Assembly: GCA_973895155.1 (NCBI GenBank) | Contig: OZ316891.1 | Location: 22,072,001-22,136,000 of the forward strand | Reading direction: 5' to 3' | From: Marsupella aquatica | Taxonomy: Eukaryota > Marchantiophyta | Length of the DNA stretch: 64,000 nucleotides | In this document: one piece after another, positions 23,106-34,177 of the stretch | Position numbering within the stretch: position 1 is the stretch's first letter | How the letters are laid out: the number at the start of each line of letters is the position of its first letter | Translations under genes and position numbers: made by a program | The notes under the pieces: generated by a model | Told to the model about the DNA's origin: nothing | Seen by the model: only the letters and a program-made list of their open reading frames with translations | The model's database searches: none

Positions 23106-23904
23106 GGTCCGACCAAGCTATCTTCGTTGGTGTTTCAGGACTGTGAAAATGGTTGCGACGCATGCAGACTGAGCTAGAAAATCTCGTTGCGCTAAAAGCA
23201 ACACCAACGGACATCGCAGAGCGGGAAGGACGATAGCACAACGGTACAGTCAATTGAAACAATAAAAATACCTTTTCAACTGACAATTGCTGAAAGGAAC
23301 GAGCACCTGGCCACCGCTGGAGTGTCCAACTAAATAAATCGGGTGGTTCTCGTCCAACTCGTGAGAGTGTCCTGAAATTACGCCACCATCCAAGTTTAGA
23401 TGCCACACTCTAGCTTGGAACCCCAGTAGTCTTCATCCCGCCTTCTAATTGAAAGGCGAAACGAACACTGAGGGCAGGCGGCCGGTCCCGTGGGCAGGCT
23501 AAGGAAGAAAATATTAGCATACTCTTTAATTGAGATATTACGCACATATGACCAGAACTATTGAAAATCAAATACAAACAAAGGACTTTTAGGTCCTTCT
23601 AGAACTAATATAACCAAGATGTGTCTATACCGCACATGGTTGACACATCCAAGATGGTCTTAGGGAAAGAAGATAATCAAGGGAATGCCAACCACCGACG
23701 AGTACCCAGTTGTATAGGGACAAAATATAGCATCGGAGAGACGATGATCCCTTTTTAGACTCACCCATCTTGACTGCTCACTTAGATCGAGAGGCTCATA
23801 ATACACAACACTCTGGGCCTGCTCCAAAGGGCAACCACAATATGAATATCAAACAACGGGACATTGGAATAATAACGTCTTGATCCTAACGGGCGGCCCC
23901 CTTC
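23106..23904. other. No recognisable gene
   Basis: Spacer between the tandem duplication and the 3' end of the F-box/kelch gene. It presumably includes that gene's 3' UTR near 23,700-23,904. No motif seen. Confidence 0.4.
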
Positions 23905-25338
23905 TCAAATGTGAAGAGCAGAAATGTAAGTTCCGGGCCACGGCTCACGAGAAGCCCAGCCAACTAACCCAGGCGAAATGGGGACATCGATTCTTGCTCT
24001 CCGCCACACAATTTCCTTGTTTCCACCACCAACGCGGCCTCGACTTCGAAGAAGTAATTTTACTTTTTCGAATTCTCTTTCTTGCTCTACCGTCACAATG
24101 GCAAGAAGCTCTTCGCCAACCGCTAGAACTTCCATCGGTACAACCCTGAAAGAATCAACTGGTCCCATCTCGATCTCAGTGAAAGAAGATGCATGAAGAT
24201 ATTCCCATGATCTTTTTTCAAAATCGTAGACATAAATGCTCGAACCGTCCATGGAATAAATCTTCCCGTGTGCAGTAAACATTATCTTGGGTTGCATATT
24301 TTGTACCGGATAGAGATCTTTCGGTAACATTATCCCCTCAGTAAAGTCTAACCCACAGAGACCCCACCCATAGACACCCCGGATGAAAAGTTCCACTGTT
24401 GTCCACTCATCTCTGATTGGATTATAAACCTCCAAGTTGTGATATATTTCGTGATGCCAAAACGGGTCACCAAATCTAGGACCAACAAGTCCACCATGCA
24501 TCACGAACTTGTCTCCCAGCAATGCCACCTGATGTCCACATCGCCCAGAATTCAAGGGCTTAATAAAAGACCAAGTGTTGTCTTTCGGATTATATACCTC
24601 TGACGTGCCTATATGCGCGTCATCAGTACCACCAAAAACATAAATTTTGCCATCAAGGACACCGCATCCGAAATGGCGTCTTTCAGTTATCTGCATATTT
24701 GCACACTGTTGCCAGCCCACTTGCCCCGCCACATCAAATGCCAACATTCGGCTTGAACCAGTTGGGGGTTCTCCAGTTGGAAATTCTCCAGTATCGGCCA
24801 AGGTATGAACCTGCATCACATACACTTTGCCATCTAACGACACACTTCTGTACCAATACGTACCCGTGAAGGGGGTAGGAAAAGGCGGTAATGGAGGGAG
24901 CTCGTAGCAACGATCCTCTTTCATCGAGTAGAGAACAATCGAAATTGCACAAAAGCTTTCCTTTCTCGCCACAAAACCTTCAGAACGAAAATATGGAACA
25001 ACAATGAGCGTATCAGTCGAGCGATAACAGTCTCTCCCAGCATGGACTCGGCCGCTTCGAATCTCCTGGAGCCAAGTTCGACTTACTGACGACAAGGCGT
25101 AAGTATCTTTCCAAGACAATTTCGGAACTATGTGACCCATTGTGATGTCATCCAAGATCCCTGGCAGAAACATGGAGTCAAGTACCTTCGAGAGAATCGA
25201 CCGGCTGTTATTGCCGGTACTTCTCACCGTTGCCCGCTTCGTTCTTTTGGCCTTGAAATTGTCACGCAATTTCATTTCATGACATAATAAGATACATCGG
25301 GGCAGCAACACAGGCCACTTTGTTCTTTTGTTTCCCAT
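23905..25338 (-). CDS. F-box/kelch-repeat protein (477 aa, intact)
   Basis: Single open frame from ATG 25,338 to a stop at 23,905. Residues 1-50 are basic. Residues about 57-97 form an F-box-like segment (FLPGILDDITMGHIVPKLSW, then SSVSRTWLQEIRSGR). Kelch repeats follow at about 161-205, 218-262 (GKIYVFGGTDD...SEVYNPKDNTW), 263-315 (GDKFVMHGGL...LEVYNPIRDEW) and 349-385 (GKIYSMDG...VYDFEKRSWEY). F-box/kelch proteins are plant-typical substrate receptors of SCF ubiquitin ligases: the F-box binds the SKP1-like subunit and the kelch propeller binds the target. The target cannot be predicted. The gene is intronless in this frame, as many members are. An upstream exon cannot be excluded, but the ATG is followed by coherent protein. 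It is the only clearly intact host gene in the window. Confidence 0.9.
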   Translation of the reverse strand: MGNKRTKWPVLLPRCILLCHEMKLRDNFKAKRTKRATVRSTGNNSRSILSKVLDSMFLPGILDDITMGHIVPKLSWKDTYALSSVSRTWLQEIRSGRVHAGRDCYRSTDTLIVVPYFRSEGFVARKESFCAISIVLYSMKEDRCYELPPLPPFPTPFTGTYWYRSVSLDGKVYVMQVHTLADTGEFPTGEPPTGSSRMLAFDVAGQVGWQQCANMQITERRHFGCGVLDGKIYVFGGTDDAHIGTSEVYNPKDNTWSFIKPLNSGRCGHQVALLGDKFVMHGGLVGPRFGDPFWHHEIYHNLEVYNPIRDEWTTVELFIRGVYGWGLCGLDFTEGIMLPKDLYPVQNMQPKIMFTAHGKIYSMDGSSIYVYDFEKRSWEYLHASSFTEIEMGPVDSFRVVPMEVLAVGEELLAIVTVEQEREFEKVKLLLRSRGRVGGGNKEIVWRRARIDVPISPGLVGWASREPWPGTYISALHI

Positions 25339-25375
25339 TGAGGTACCAAAAACTGTCGGTCTTCTTCGTCCTCAA

Positions 25376-25617
25376 TCTCCCGTGAGGCCAAAGAAATGCT
25401 CAACGCTGCAAGAATTCACTTGTAGCACTCGCCCTTTTGCGTCGCGCCCCTCTTAGAAAATCCCCCACCTGCACACCCTAAACTTCGTCCTCGATCGTGA
25501 GGCCAAAGAAATGCTGAACGCTGCAAGAAGTTCACTTGTAGCACTCGCCCCTTTGCGTCGCGCCGCTCTTAGAAAGTCCCCCAGCTGCACACCCTAACCT
25601 TCGTCCTCGATCTTGCA
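25376..25617. repeat. Tandem duplication upstream of the F-box/kelch gene (about 120-bp unit)
   Basis: GTGAGGCCAAAGAAATGCT through CTGCACACCCTAA.CTTCGTC occurs at about 25,381-25,497 and 25,498-25,617. It lies 40-280 bp upstream of the start codon, so it would be in the 5' UTR or promoter. CT-rich stretches are present. I see no certain TATA box. Confidence 0.85.
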
Positions 25618-25744
25618 CGAGCTAATTTCACCAGCTCCAACGACTTCCCACAGGAGACAACTTACTACTTTAACCTTCACAGATTCCCGACCCAAGCTGC
25701 GCAAGTCTGGAAACCTTCACAGCAGAAGCAGGTGGAAACGGCTC

Positions 25745-25975
25745 AATAGGGGGTCTCAAGACGGGGCCGGGATTTACGGTAGTCTACGCAAGGGCGGGGG
25801 AGACTTTTGAGACGTCTTGCCGGGATGACGCCCACTACGGGGGCCGGGATGACGCCCACTGCAAGGGGGGGGGGCCAATTTTGAGACGGCCCGCCAAGAC
25901 GGGGCCGGGATGACGCGCACTAAGGGGGGGGGGGGGGGGGGGGGGGGCCGGAGAATTTTGAGACGGTCCATTCTG
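25745..25975. repeat. GC-rich degenerate repeat with a 25-base G run
   Basis: GGGCCGGGATGACGC-like phrases repeat three to four times with AATTTTGAGACGG phrases. An almost pure G run lies at about 25,924-25,948. The length of the G run is likely to be unreliable in any assembly. Confidence 0.85.
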
Positions 25976-26462
25976 CACTATTAATGGAATATGTACACGG
26001 CACGTTCTTGAACGAACCTCAAGGGATGGGCAACAACCTGAAATAGGGCCCCGTTTTTTAATGAACCTCAAGCGATGGGTAGGGAAAAACGACGTCGCAC
26101 TCTTCCCTCTTTTATTATTGCATTCCATCTCAAGACTCAAACATGGAGCACATCAATTCCAACTCTCCTCTTTCTCCTCAATGCTCTATGGAAATGCATG
26201 ACCTCTCAACTTACATTCTGCCCTACTAGCTTGATCGTCATCAGAAGGAAAGGTGAGGCAAAGATGAACAATCATGGGGCCTCCATCGTTACTGTAATGT
26301 CATGGGGTTCTCCGACTAGATCCTAACAGAGTGCTAGACCGTGTGTCAACAGCTTTGTCAGGCTGGATTTGGACCTCCAGATTGGGTATTTTTGAGACAA
26401 CATTGGAAGTGCGTGTGGGCCTTCAGTACTCATCTGTGATATGTGATACGTATGTCATTGTT

Positions 26463-26753
26463 TCATTCCTGAGCTGCAATAATTCTCATCTCTAACGGAC
26501 GGTCCTCGAAAATCAAGACTTCTATACAGCTCCGAAAGCTGTTTTCGAAAACACAGAAATCCAGAATGAAACCGTGTTCGCCACCAGGCTCACCGTCCGA
26601 ATACTGCCACAATTGCCTTCCAAGTTTGGTACGCTGTCCTGTACCAACTATTGTTGCATGGAGAAAGTACCAAAACTTGGAGGCATCCCAGTTTTGGTGC
26701 TTTTGTGCATCTGCATATGATCGATACTTGCTGTGGATGGCTCTGGACTCTAC
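26463..26753 (-). other. Second copy of the unrecognised frame conserved in the inverted repeat
   Basis: The minus-strand frame begins VESRAIHSKYRSYADAQKHQ, continues NWDASKFWYFLHATIVGTGQ, and ends IIAAQE and TGA. It aligns with the left-arm copy residue by residue except for about a dozen substitutions and one codon. No family recognised. Confidence 0.4.
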
Positions 26754-26899
26754 TTAGGTGGACTCCTTTTTAATGGATGTGGATAGACTTGATAGTTTGT
26801 ACATGTTGCGTGCTTTATGAAAACAATGACAGACAACGAAACGTATAGCAGCTCATGATGGAGCGCAGTTTCCACACTTAACCTGTTGATCAATTTCTT

Positions 26900-27121
26900 C
26901 TACGGCAACTTCCGCCCCGTCGTTCCGCCACCTTTTCCTCTTCTTGCCGGATCCTCTTTGAAGTCCAATTCAATTTGTTCCTCCTCTAGCTCGAGAGTTA
27001 TTACGACTGGACGTTCGAAGCCCGTGATATTGTCATGATCGACCTCCCTCTGTTCTTCCGAGTCAGGCACAGCTTTCTTTCTTTCTCTGCATGAATCCTT
27101 CACTGTGCACCCATGAGACAA
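26900..27121 (-). CDS. Small acidic frame (73 codons) in the inverted repeat
   Basis: The frame includes AVPDSEEQREVDHDNITGFE and LELEEEQIELDFKEDPARRG and ends GRKLP. The left-arm counterpart (about 10,350-10,569, plus) has lost the frame through a small indel after LELEE. It lies 150 bp upstream of the other conserved frame on the same strand, so the two could be exons of one unrecognised gene. It has no known domain. Confidence 0.25.
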   Translation of the reverse strand: MSHGCTVKDSCRERKKAVPDSEEQREVDHDNITGFERPVVITLELEEEQIELDFKEDPARRGKGGGTTGRKLP

Positions 27122-28089
27122 TTAATCACGACAAAGGAAGGTCTCAAACGCTTTCAAGGGTATATTTCTCCAGTGAGTTCAGCCACTCGAGGTTGGTTTA
27201 TTCTTGACTAGGCATTCCTGGAAACTCAATTTATTTTTTCAATTGGGTTTTGGACATTCAATGTTGTCTATCCGGTGAGTTATACTTGACTGGGCATTCC
27301 TGGAAACTCATTTATTGTTTTCTATTGCGCCTTGGTCATTCAATACTGCGTCTCAAAGCTTCTGGTCATTCAATATGGTGTCTCAAAGCTTCTGGTCATT
27401 TATGGCGTCTGAAGCTTAAGATTCGAAGGACTTTAACTTAGTATTTGTCTCACAGCTTTTGAAGGACTTTAACTTAGTAGTTGTGTCAAAGCTTCTGGTA
27501 ATTAGGTATGAAGTCTCAAGCTTAAGATTTGAAGGACTTTAACTTAATAGTTAAAGTTACGGCATGGACAGAAAAAGTTATGGGTTACCAATTCATAACC
27601 CATCACGTTTTGGTCATTTGCCATGACCAGAAGTCACTGTAGAGGCTAGTGAAAAAGAAAAACAAGATTTTCACACAACCCCTGTGAAGAAGTTATGGCC
27701 ATGGCCAAACTTCTGCAACTTTGACAATTTGAGACACACTAATATTCTCATTTTCGCGAGGCACCTTTACTGCAAAGAAAGTGACTACCTGGCCTTTATC
27801 TTTCTCTAGGAGCCTCTATGTTTCTCATATGGTGAACTTCAAGTGAACAAGATTGCCCAAGGAAAAAGTACCATCAAAATGAACCCCTTTTGCTTTGTAA
27901 GATGAGACTAAATTGAGCAAGATTGCCCAAGAGAAAACAAACCTAATTTTTCCTTTATTCCCCCAAAAAGAGACTATTTGAACAAGATTGCTCAAAAAAT
28001 ATTTATTAATAAAACCTGGTTTTTCCTTTGTTTCCCTCATACTAGTATTTTCGCTTTTGGGATCCTCTCCTGGAGCTTTTTGTTCTTGT

Positions 28090-28171
28090 TTTAAAAGGGC
28101 TTTAAGCGATTGAACTCTACACCTATGAGTCTCAAGTCAAGAGATCTACCACACAGCCATGCCTCTTTGGG
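28090..28171 (-). mobile_element. SINE-like copy 3
   Basis: Reverse complement of the SINE head at 9282, with the A-box-like and B-box-like segments. It was duplicated with the inverted-repeat arm. No independent target duplication seen. Confidence 0.55.
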
Positions 28172-28320
28172 CAGAGCCTTTAGTTCTTGGTCCAGGATAT
28201 ATATAAACTACTGTAATATATAAGAAATAAAAAAATCCCGCCAAATCCCTCCATTTGTGTGACCCCCAATTGAAAATGAAGGATAAGACTCTACAGTGTA
28301 CCTTGTATAAAACATGTCCA

Positions 28321-29489
28321 AACCTGGCTAACTGCAAGGACTCCCATTCATCCTTTTCTTTTCATGGATTTTGCACTTAATTGTAAGTGCAAAATGGCCT
28401 GCAAATTTGTTTGCTAAACCAGAGCTTCACCAGTGCAAACCATGATAACTGTAGATGAATGCTTCTCAATAAGCGCACAATCCAATCCATTTGTTGAAAG
28501 CAAGGCATATTTCAGTAAAGTAAAAAGCTCAGGATGGGATAGGGGACCATATTCAGGCAGGGATGTAGAACTGAGGGTGGGGAGTTATTAGATTGATGAA
28601 GGATAGTTGAAAACTTAACAAAGGGATGTAAACCATATACTCTTATTGGTAAGTGCAGATTCTATGAGTTCCACTTACCACATAGTGCACACCAGAGATG
28701 CACGTTAGAGAAACTTGGCTGTAAGTACAATGAGGGAAAACTCATCAGCAAAAGTTCTCTGGATTCCACCTCTCAAGAACGTATTTGCAACTTCTGCCAA
28801 ATTTGCTAGATTTTCTGTCTTCCATTGCCAGTTTCCCACCTGCCACGAACCCCATTTGCTAGAGTTTAGCAGTCATCCTCAAATCTAGGGAGACCTCAAA
28901 TCTAGGGAGATCAGACGGTCATAATGTAATCTAGGAAAATTAGACAGGATTATCCCTAGAATCTTGTCTTTCACACAATGTAACATTTGCCACATTGGCG
29001 AGAAAATAAAAACCTTAACATTTAGGCTGCTCATGGCGGCCCTGATTTCTCATAAACTTATTGGGTATATGTAAACATGCACATGTGGAGAAGGCGAGGG
29101 AGAAGGCTAGTTACGGAATATGCTTTCATTGTGACATTCCTAGTTGGCCAATGCAATGTATAGTATTATGGTGTGCAATTCCAAAACTCAGTTACAAGAA
29201 TATCAGTTTATATGCAAATTAATTGGATGGAAAGACCAGTGACAGCCCCGGTGACAACCCAGAAATTAGTATCCGTAAATCACCTCTCACACAACCCTAA
29301 GTCCCAAAACTAAGGGTGAGTTAGCAAAATGCTTTGACATGAACATTGTGGAGGAGCTCTCAATCAGGGAAACTGTGTTGTACAGAACTCCTGGTGACTT
29401 CGGTGAAGCACCTCAGGGACCTTCTTGCAGTTTGAGCCTGTGATTAGAGCGCTGAAGCTGGGTTCAAATGTTTGGTCCAAGTGTTAGCT
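28321..29489. other. No recognisable gene
   Basis: AT-rich sequence with no supported frame. A near-repeat TCAAATCTAGGGAGA occurs twice near 28,885. Nothing else seen. Confidence 0.4.
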
Positions 29490-30110
29490 CTACTGGGATG
29501 GACAACATTATGGAAAATTAAATATTCTGGGTCCATTTTCAGGTCCCTATCACAACAGATATGCATAGTTACCATGGATAAGTGCAGGCTTGGGACTTAA
29601 CAGATACCATACACTAAATTGATAAGTGCAGGCTTGAGACTTAATAGATACGGTAAACTGTGTAAGTGCAACAAGGTAAAACAAGTCAGGTGATGGGTTC
29701 AAACTTTAAATCAACTGGGATGGACCACTTTATGGAAAATTGTATATTCTGGGTCCATTTTCAGGTCCCTATCACAACAAATATGCATAGTTACCATGGA
29801 TAAGTGCAGGCTTGGGACTTAACAGATACCATACACTAAATTGATAAGTGCAGGCTTTAGACTTATTACATACGGTAAACTGTGTAAGTGCAACAAGGTA
29901 AAACAAGTCAGGTGATACGTTCAAACTTTAAATCACCTGGGATTGACCACTTTATGGAAAATTGTATATTCTGGGTCTATTTTTGGGTCCCTATCACAAC
30001 AATAATGCATACCATGGGATAAGTGCTGCCTGCATACCACGATTAAGTGCAGGCTTGAGACTTATTAGACATGGGAAACTGTACAAGTGCCACATGGTAG
30101 AACTGATCAG
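29490..30110. repeat. Tandem repeat, about 240-bp unit, 2.5 copies
   Basis: The unit contains TTCTGGGTCCATTTTCAGGT, GATAAGTGCAGGCTTG.GACT and AAGTGCAACAAGGTAAAACA. Copies begin near 29,510, 29,745 and 29,965 (partial). Each unit also holds the shorter phrase GATAAGTGCAGGCTT twice. Confidence 0.9.
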
Positions 30111-30900
30111 GTGGTGCTGGTGGTCGTCATCTAGAGTAACGAGGAGCCATGGAGTACCAGGTACTGATCACCAAGGACAGACGAAATCTGACCGGGCCTG
30201 CACTAAGGTAAGACAAAGGACGGCGTACATTACTTTTCACATCAACTTGCCATAGTCTACATCTCAATTCCCAATGCAGCTGTATTATTTAAGTAACCCC
30301 ATAAGGAGTCCTTTCCAAAATTCCTGGCTCCACAGCGTGCCACATCATCATGGCAGGTTGCAAACACAAAGAAACTTGTTTTTGAATAAAATTAAGTTAT
30401 ACATTCGTGTTTGTGGCAACTTCTTTGTAAAACCTGGGACGCCATGCCAGAAAAGAGAATGTAAAAAACCTGACATGCAAATCAAAAGATAAAAAGATTC
30501 AATCAAAACTGCTCTCATAACCATTTATTTACATTTTTGAGTTTTTCAAAACATACAATAAATCATTCTCAAAAGTAAAAACTTCAAATGTCTTGTCCCT
30601 GATGTCTTGGTAGAGGAGCGCAATCAAAGTAACGTAAGTAAGTCTGTTGGTGTGTTAGTAATGCTGCTTGGCAGAGCAGCGTGTAGCTAGTGTCGTATGT
30701 TGTTGCTTGAGGAGTAGAGGATTCTCTGGTATGCTGCTTGGCAGAGCAGTGTGTAGGGTTTAGGGTAGACATACACCTTTTGTGGACATATCATTTCGCC
30801 TGTCAGTGGCGCATAGAGATGCAGACAATAAGATCAAAATGAACAAGTGCTCATAACCTGATACATTTACGGGCTCCTTAGATACATCAAAATAATAATC
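30110..30900. other. No recognisable gene
   Basis: Contains a short duplicated phrase ATGCTGCTTGGCAGAGCAG (30,661 and 30,730). A stretch near 30,320-30,440 is related, inverted, to 7990-8135. No supported frame. Confidence 0.4.
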
Positions 30901-30904
30901 AATA

Positions 30905-31640
30905 CAACGGATTATTAATTTTATGAAACTAAAGCCTGGATGGACCGAGACATTGTTCTTGTCCATATGGACTGCCTAAAACAATTGCCGTTTTAATACC
31001 AATAATAAAAAGGAACTGGTAGTGCATTGGAGTTGACTACTTTGGGAGAAAGTAATCAAGACATCATGATGGTGATCTTGAGTAATGATATGATGTCTTG
31101 ACATCCTTCAGGTTGAAGGTAATCAAGTTACTAAGGAAACCGGTTAAAATTGAAACCAGCTGCAAAGGGTAAGGAGGCCATCTATAGGTCACATTTCAGT
31201 CAAACATGTAAACAGTGTTATCTGAGTCAGTTTAAATGTTCTGAACAAGTCTGTCCAAGCTTTGCCAGTCCATCCGGGATTTTTTTCATGATTTTACAGA
31301 AAAAAATGCAAAATGAATTTACAGACTATAAGGTCATGAGTTTTTAAAATATAATTATAGACAATAATGACAAACTTACAGTCCATTTGGGCATTGTGGA
31401 ATCCATGTGTGGGGTCATGCAATGCTATATTGAGGCAAATGTTTTCCCTTTTTTTTACCCCCCCAAAACGAAAATTCTCTTGTCAAGAGAAAAAAGCCAA
31501 TGATCTTTCATCTCATGTCAATCTATTTCCCCTTTACCAGCTCCATGCCAAAAACCTTAGGACATCTCAAGTCAATCTCTTTCTCCTCTAATGCTCCATG
31601 CCTAAAAGTAGTCTAGTCTAGTCTAGTCTAGTCTAGTCAG
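30905..31640 (+). repeat. Dispersed non-coding repeat, copy 2
   Basis: Direct copy of 8165-8900 with about 10-15% visible differences. It ends in a (GTCTA)n run at about 31,611-31,640, where copy 1 has (AGTAT)n, so the same repeat end seems to carry a pentanucleotide array that changed sequence. Confidence 0.75.
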
Positions 31641-31737
31641 ACAAAACCTTGTATGTAGCACATAAATGTATTGTGCACTTATAGAGAGACAACACAGTTT
31701 GCACTATTGCAAACCTAGATGGTCCTCGTTGGACCAT

Positions 31738-32073
31738 GGGTATAACCACCGTGACAGCAAACAGCAAATAGCAAATAGTTACTCGTAACAGCAAACGGGT
31801 GGTAAAATTTTTGGAATTTTTTTGGAATTTTTTTTGGGGAAAAAATATTTAAAAAAAATTCCAAATTTTTGGCTAGCGCCCGGAGCTAGTAATAGTATCG
31901 CCTTACATTAGCCAAAAATTGTCATGTTTTAAATTATTTTGAAAATTGTGACTTTTAATGACACATTTTTAGATTGTCTAGTTTGCTCGTAACAGTAAAT
32001 TTTTGCTCGTAACAGGAAAATTTTTGCTCGTAACAGTAAATCTGTTTGCTATTTGCTGTCACGGTGAAAACCC
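31738..32073. mobile_element. MITE copy 1, hAT-like, with terminal inverted repeats
   Basis: The ends are GGGTATAACCACCGTGACAG and the inverted form of GGGTTTTCACCGTGACAGC. Inside are A/T runs, GCTAGCGCCCGGAGCTAG and repeated GCTCGTAACAG phrases. A related element with a clean 8-bp target duplication lies at 52,205. No coding capacity. The flanking duplication is no longer recognisable here. Confidence 0.75.
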
Positions 32074-32391
32074 TCATTTTGGTGCAAATTATGTTAGAAA
32101 GAAACGAGAAAAATACCAATACTATTCTCCTATTTTCTCTCATGGTTCGTTACAAATATTGTTCTAGGGATAAGTCTGCCTGGCCTTTCATTATTGGTGA
32201 CATTTTTCCTTAAACACTAGAATGGGCTTGTAAGTGTCACCATGCATTTTATGTGCCCAACTGTTCACTCTTGCAGCAAATCCCACACTCCTCAAAATCC
32301 AATTGCCAACTGTACTTTCTGCTCATCTAACTTATGTTTGATAACACTTTCACTCAACATCACTCACTATTGAAAATACTATGCAGCACAT

Positions 32392-32748
32392 TGTCATGCC
32401 GAGGGACAGTGCCTCTTATGCGCATCGGCATGTCCCTCGCATGCCCGCTAGGTATGTAGTTAGGGCTAGTGTACTACTTGAGTTAGCAACATATTCTTAT
32501 AGCAAATTCCAGGCGTTCTTGAAACAAACGCGCTTGTTAGTGTGCCGCCAGGACTTTGTTTACTTAGGGCATGTCTTTCTTTGCCATTTCTCAGTTCTTC
32601 TTGAATCGCTGTTGACAGAGCTCAGACAGTGCTCGTCGGTTCCGTACACGGGATTCACACAGTGATTCGTTAGATGCTCCCGGCCGATCTTGGCATCTCG
32701 CCGATTTCGATTCGATTTCAGTACGCTTGTTTCTCTTACGCCTTTTAT
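32392..32748 (+). repeat. 5' LTR of element 1 (first 357 bp only)
   Basis: Matches 40,993-41,349 with a handful of differences, then departs from the 3' LTR, which runs 176 bp further. A hairpin ATGCCGAGGGACA...TGTCCCTCGCAT sits at its start. No tRNA primer-binding site can be seen just after 32,748. Confidence 0.85.
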
Positions 32749-34177
32749 TCAAGAAGAACTGCCAAGTTAGTGGTGAGGAGAAGAAGATTGCTCGTGGCAA
32801 TTTCAACAATTTCTGATGAAGCTGGTGCAATTTCTATGGAAAAAATGCTGAGCGATGGGGTGGAAGTTATGACTTTGAGTGTATACACTTAAATCAAACA
32901 AGCCCCCCTCCCTCGTTTTCCTTTGTGTTTTTGCCCAGGCTTTTCTTTTCCGGCCGCAACCTGTTTCGCGACTTGCTGTTATCGATTGCCGCATCTACGC
33001 TGACTGCTGCATCGATGCCGATTGCACAGGGCGCACGCGCGCTTGCGTTTTTAACGACCTTTTTGGGGCCCTTTTTTGTTTACCGGCCATGACTGCCTCG
33101 GCCACCGCGCGCCCCTTTTCTTTGTCCTTTTTTGCCTTGCCAAGCCTCGAAGTTCCTCCCTCCGTTTGTTTTCCTGCCTTTATCTCGCAGGTTGTGCGTA
33201 TAGGGCATTGTGCCTTCCACTGCCAGCATTTAATTAAGGAGAGGAGGGGGAGCAAGTACAAGCCGGGAGTCGAGGAGAAGGCACGGAGGCCTATGAGCAT
33301 TAAAGCAGGGGGGAGGGGGAGCCGAGGCTGGAACGCAAGGAGAGGAGGGGGACTGGCAGGAGCGAGTGTGCCAAGAGAGGGCACGAGGCCCTATGCTGAA
33401 TTAAAGAGGGGGAGTCCACATTCAATTCCCTTCTTGGGAGGCCCACAGTGCATTAACGAAGGGGGGGAGTTTACGTAGACTCCTTTCGGGAGTCCTCTTG
33501 CAGGGCACGAGGCCCCTTTCACAACATTAAAGAAAAGAGGGGGGGTACAATCGACTCCCTTCTCTCGGGAGTACTTTGGGAGCTCATACGGAGGGGGCGT
33601 GAAGCCCTATGCAGGGCTCATGCCAGTAAGAGGGCAAACACACTCGCCTTGGCTTCTCTCCTCTTTCCGGCCACCTGCGAGCCTGCCTCGACTATTTTCC
33701 CCTTTTTCGGCCTTTCTCATTTTTTTTGCCACGCCACGATCGACCTGCTGCCAGTTCCCGGGTCCACATAGGGCCGATGTGTATACACTTAGGGGGCCCC
33801 TTTCACGTGTTGCAGGGCCCATTTCTTTCCGTTTGCTCTTGCTTTGTTCTTGACTACCTGCATAGGGCACCGTGCCGGCCGGTCCTTCCTTTTTCGGGTC
33901 CACATAGGGGCCCGACGTATACACTTTAAAGGGGCCCAATGTATACACTTAAGGGGGACCCTATTCACATTTTCAAGGGCCCATTCTTCCTTTATTTCTT
34001 TGATGCCGCCACATGTCATCTGCATAGACTTTGACAATTTCTCAGCGCTTACACATTCTACACATTGCTGCCTTGCACCGTTTGTTTCCTTTGTGGGTTT
34101 TATTTCTTAGCCTTGGGGCTGCCACTCCTTTTTCTTGTCAATTTCTTTCCCATTGGCACCCCGGGTGAGCATGCAGC
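32749..34177 (+). other. Leader of element 1, no gene
   Basis: GC-rich leader between the 5' LTR piece and gag. It contains repeated GTATACACTTA-GGGG-CCC phrases (33,780, 33,918, 33,940), repeated GGGTCCACATAGGG, and A/G-rich runs with CTCGGGAGT phrases. Frames on both strands (for example 32,879-33,478) are low-complexity. A similar composition recurs at 63.2-63.7 kb. Confidence 0.5.

Larger units (their letters stand above)
26198..28320 (-). repeat. Right arm of the large inverted repeat
   Basis: Reverse-complement partner of 9130-11,281. It carries the same SINE head (28,171-28,090, minus), the frame homologous to 10,724-11,017, and a longer version of the acidic small frame at 26,900-27,121. 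Near 27,340-27,560 a local array of CTTAAGATT.GAAGGACTTTAACTTA phrases is present that is largely absent from the left arm. Confidence 0.8.

Noticed and set aside
32879-33478. 199-codon open frame in the leader of element 1
   Set aside because: Low-complexity, also open on the other strand, no domain, lies between LTR and gag. A leader ORF cannot be excluded but has no support.
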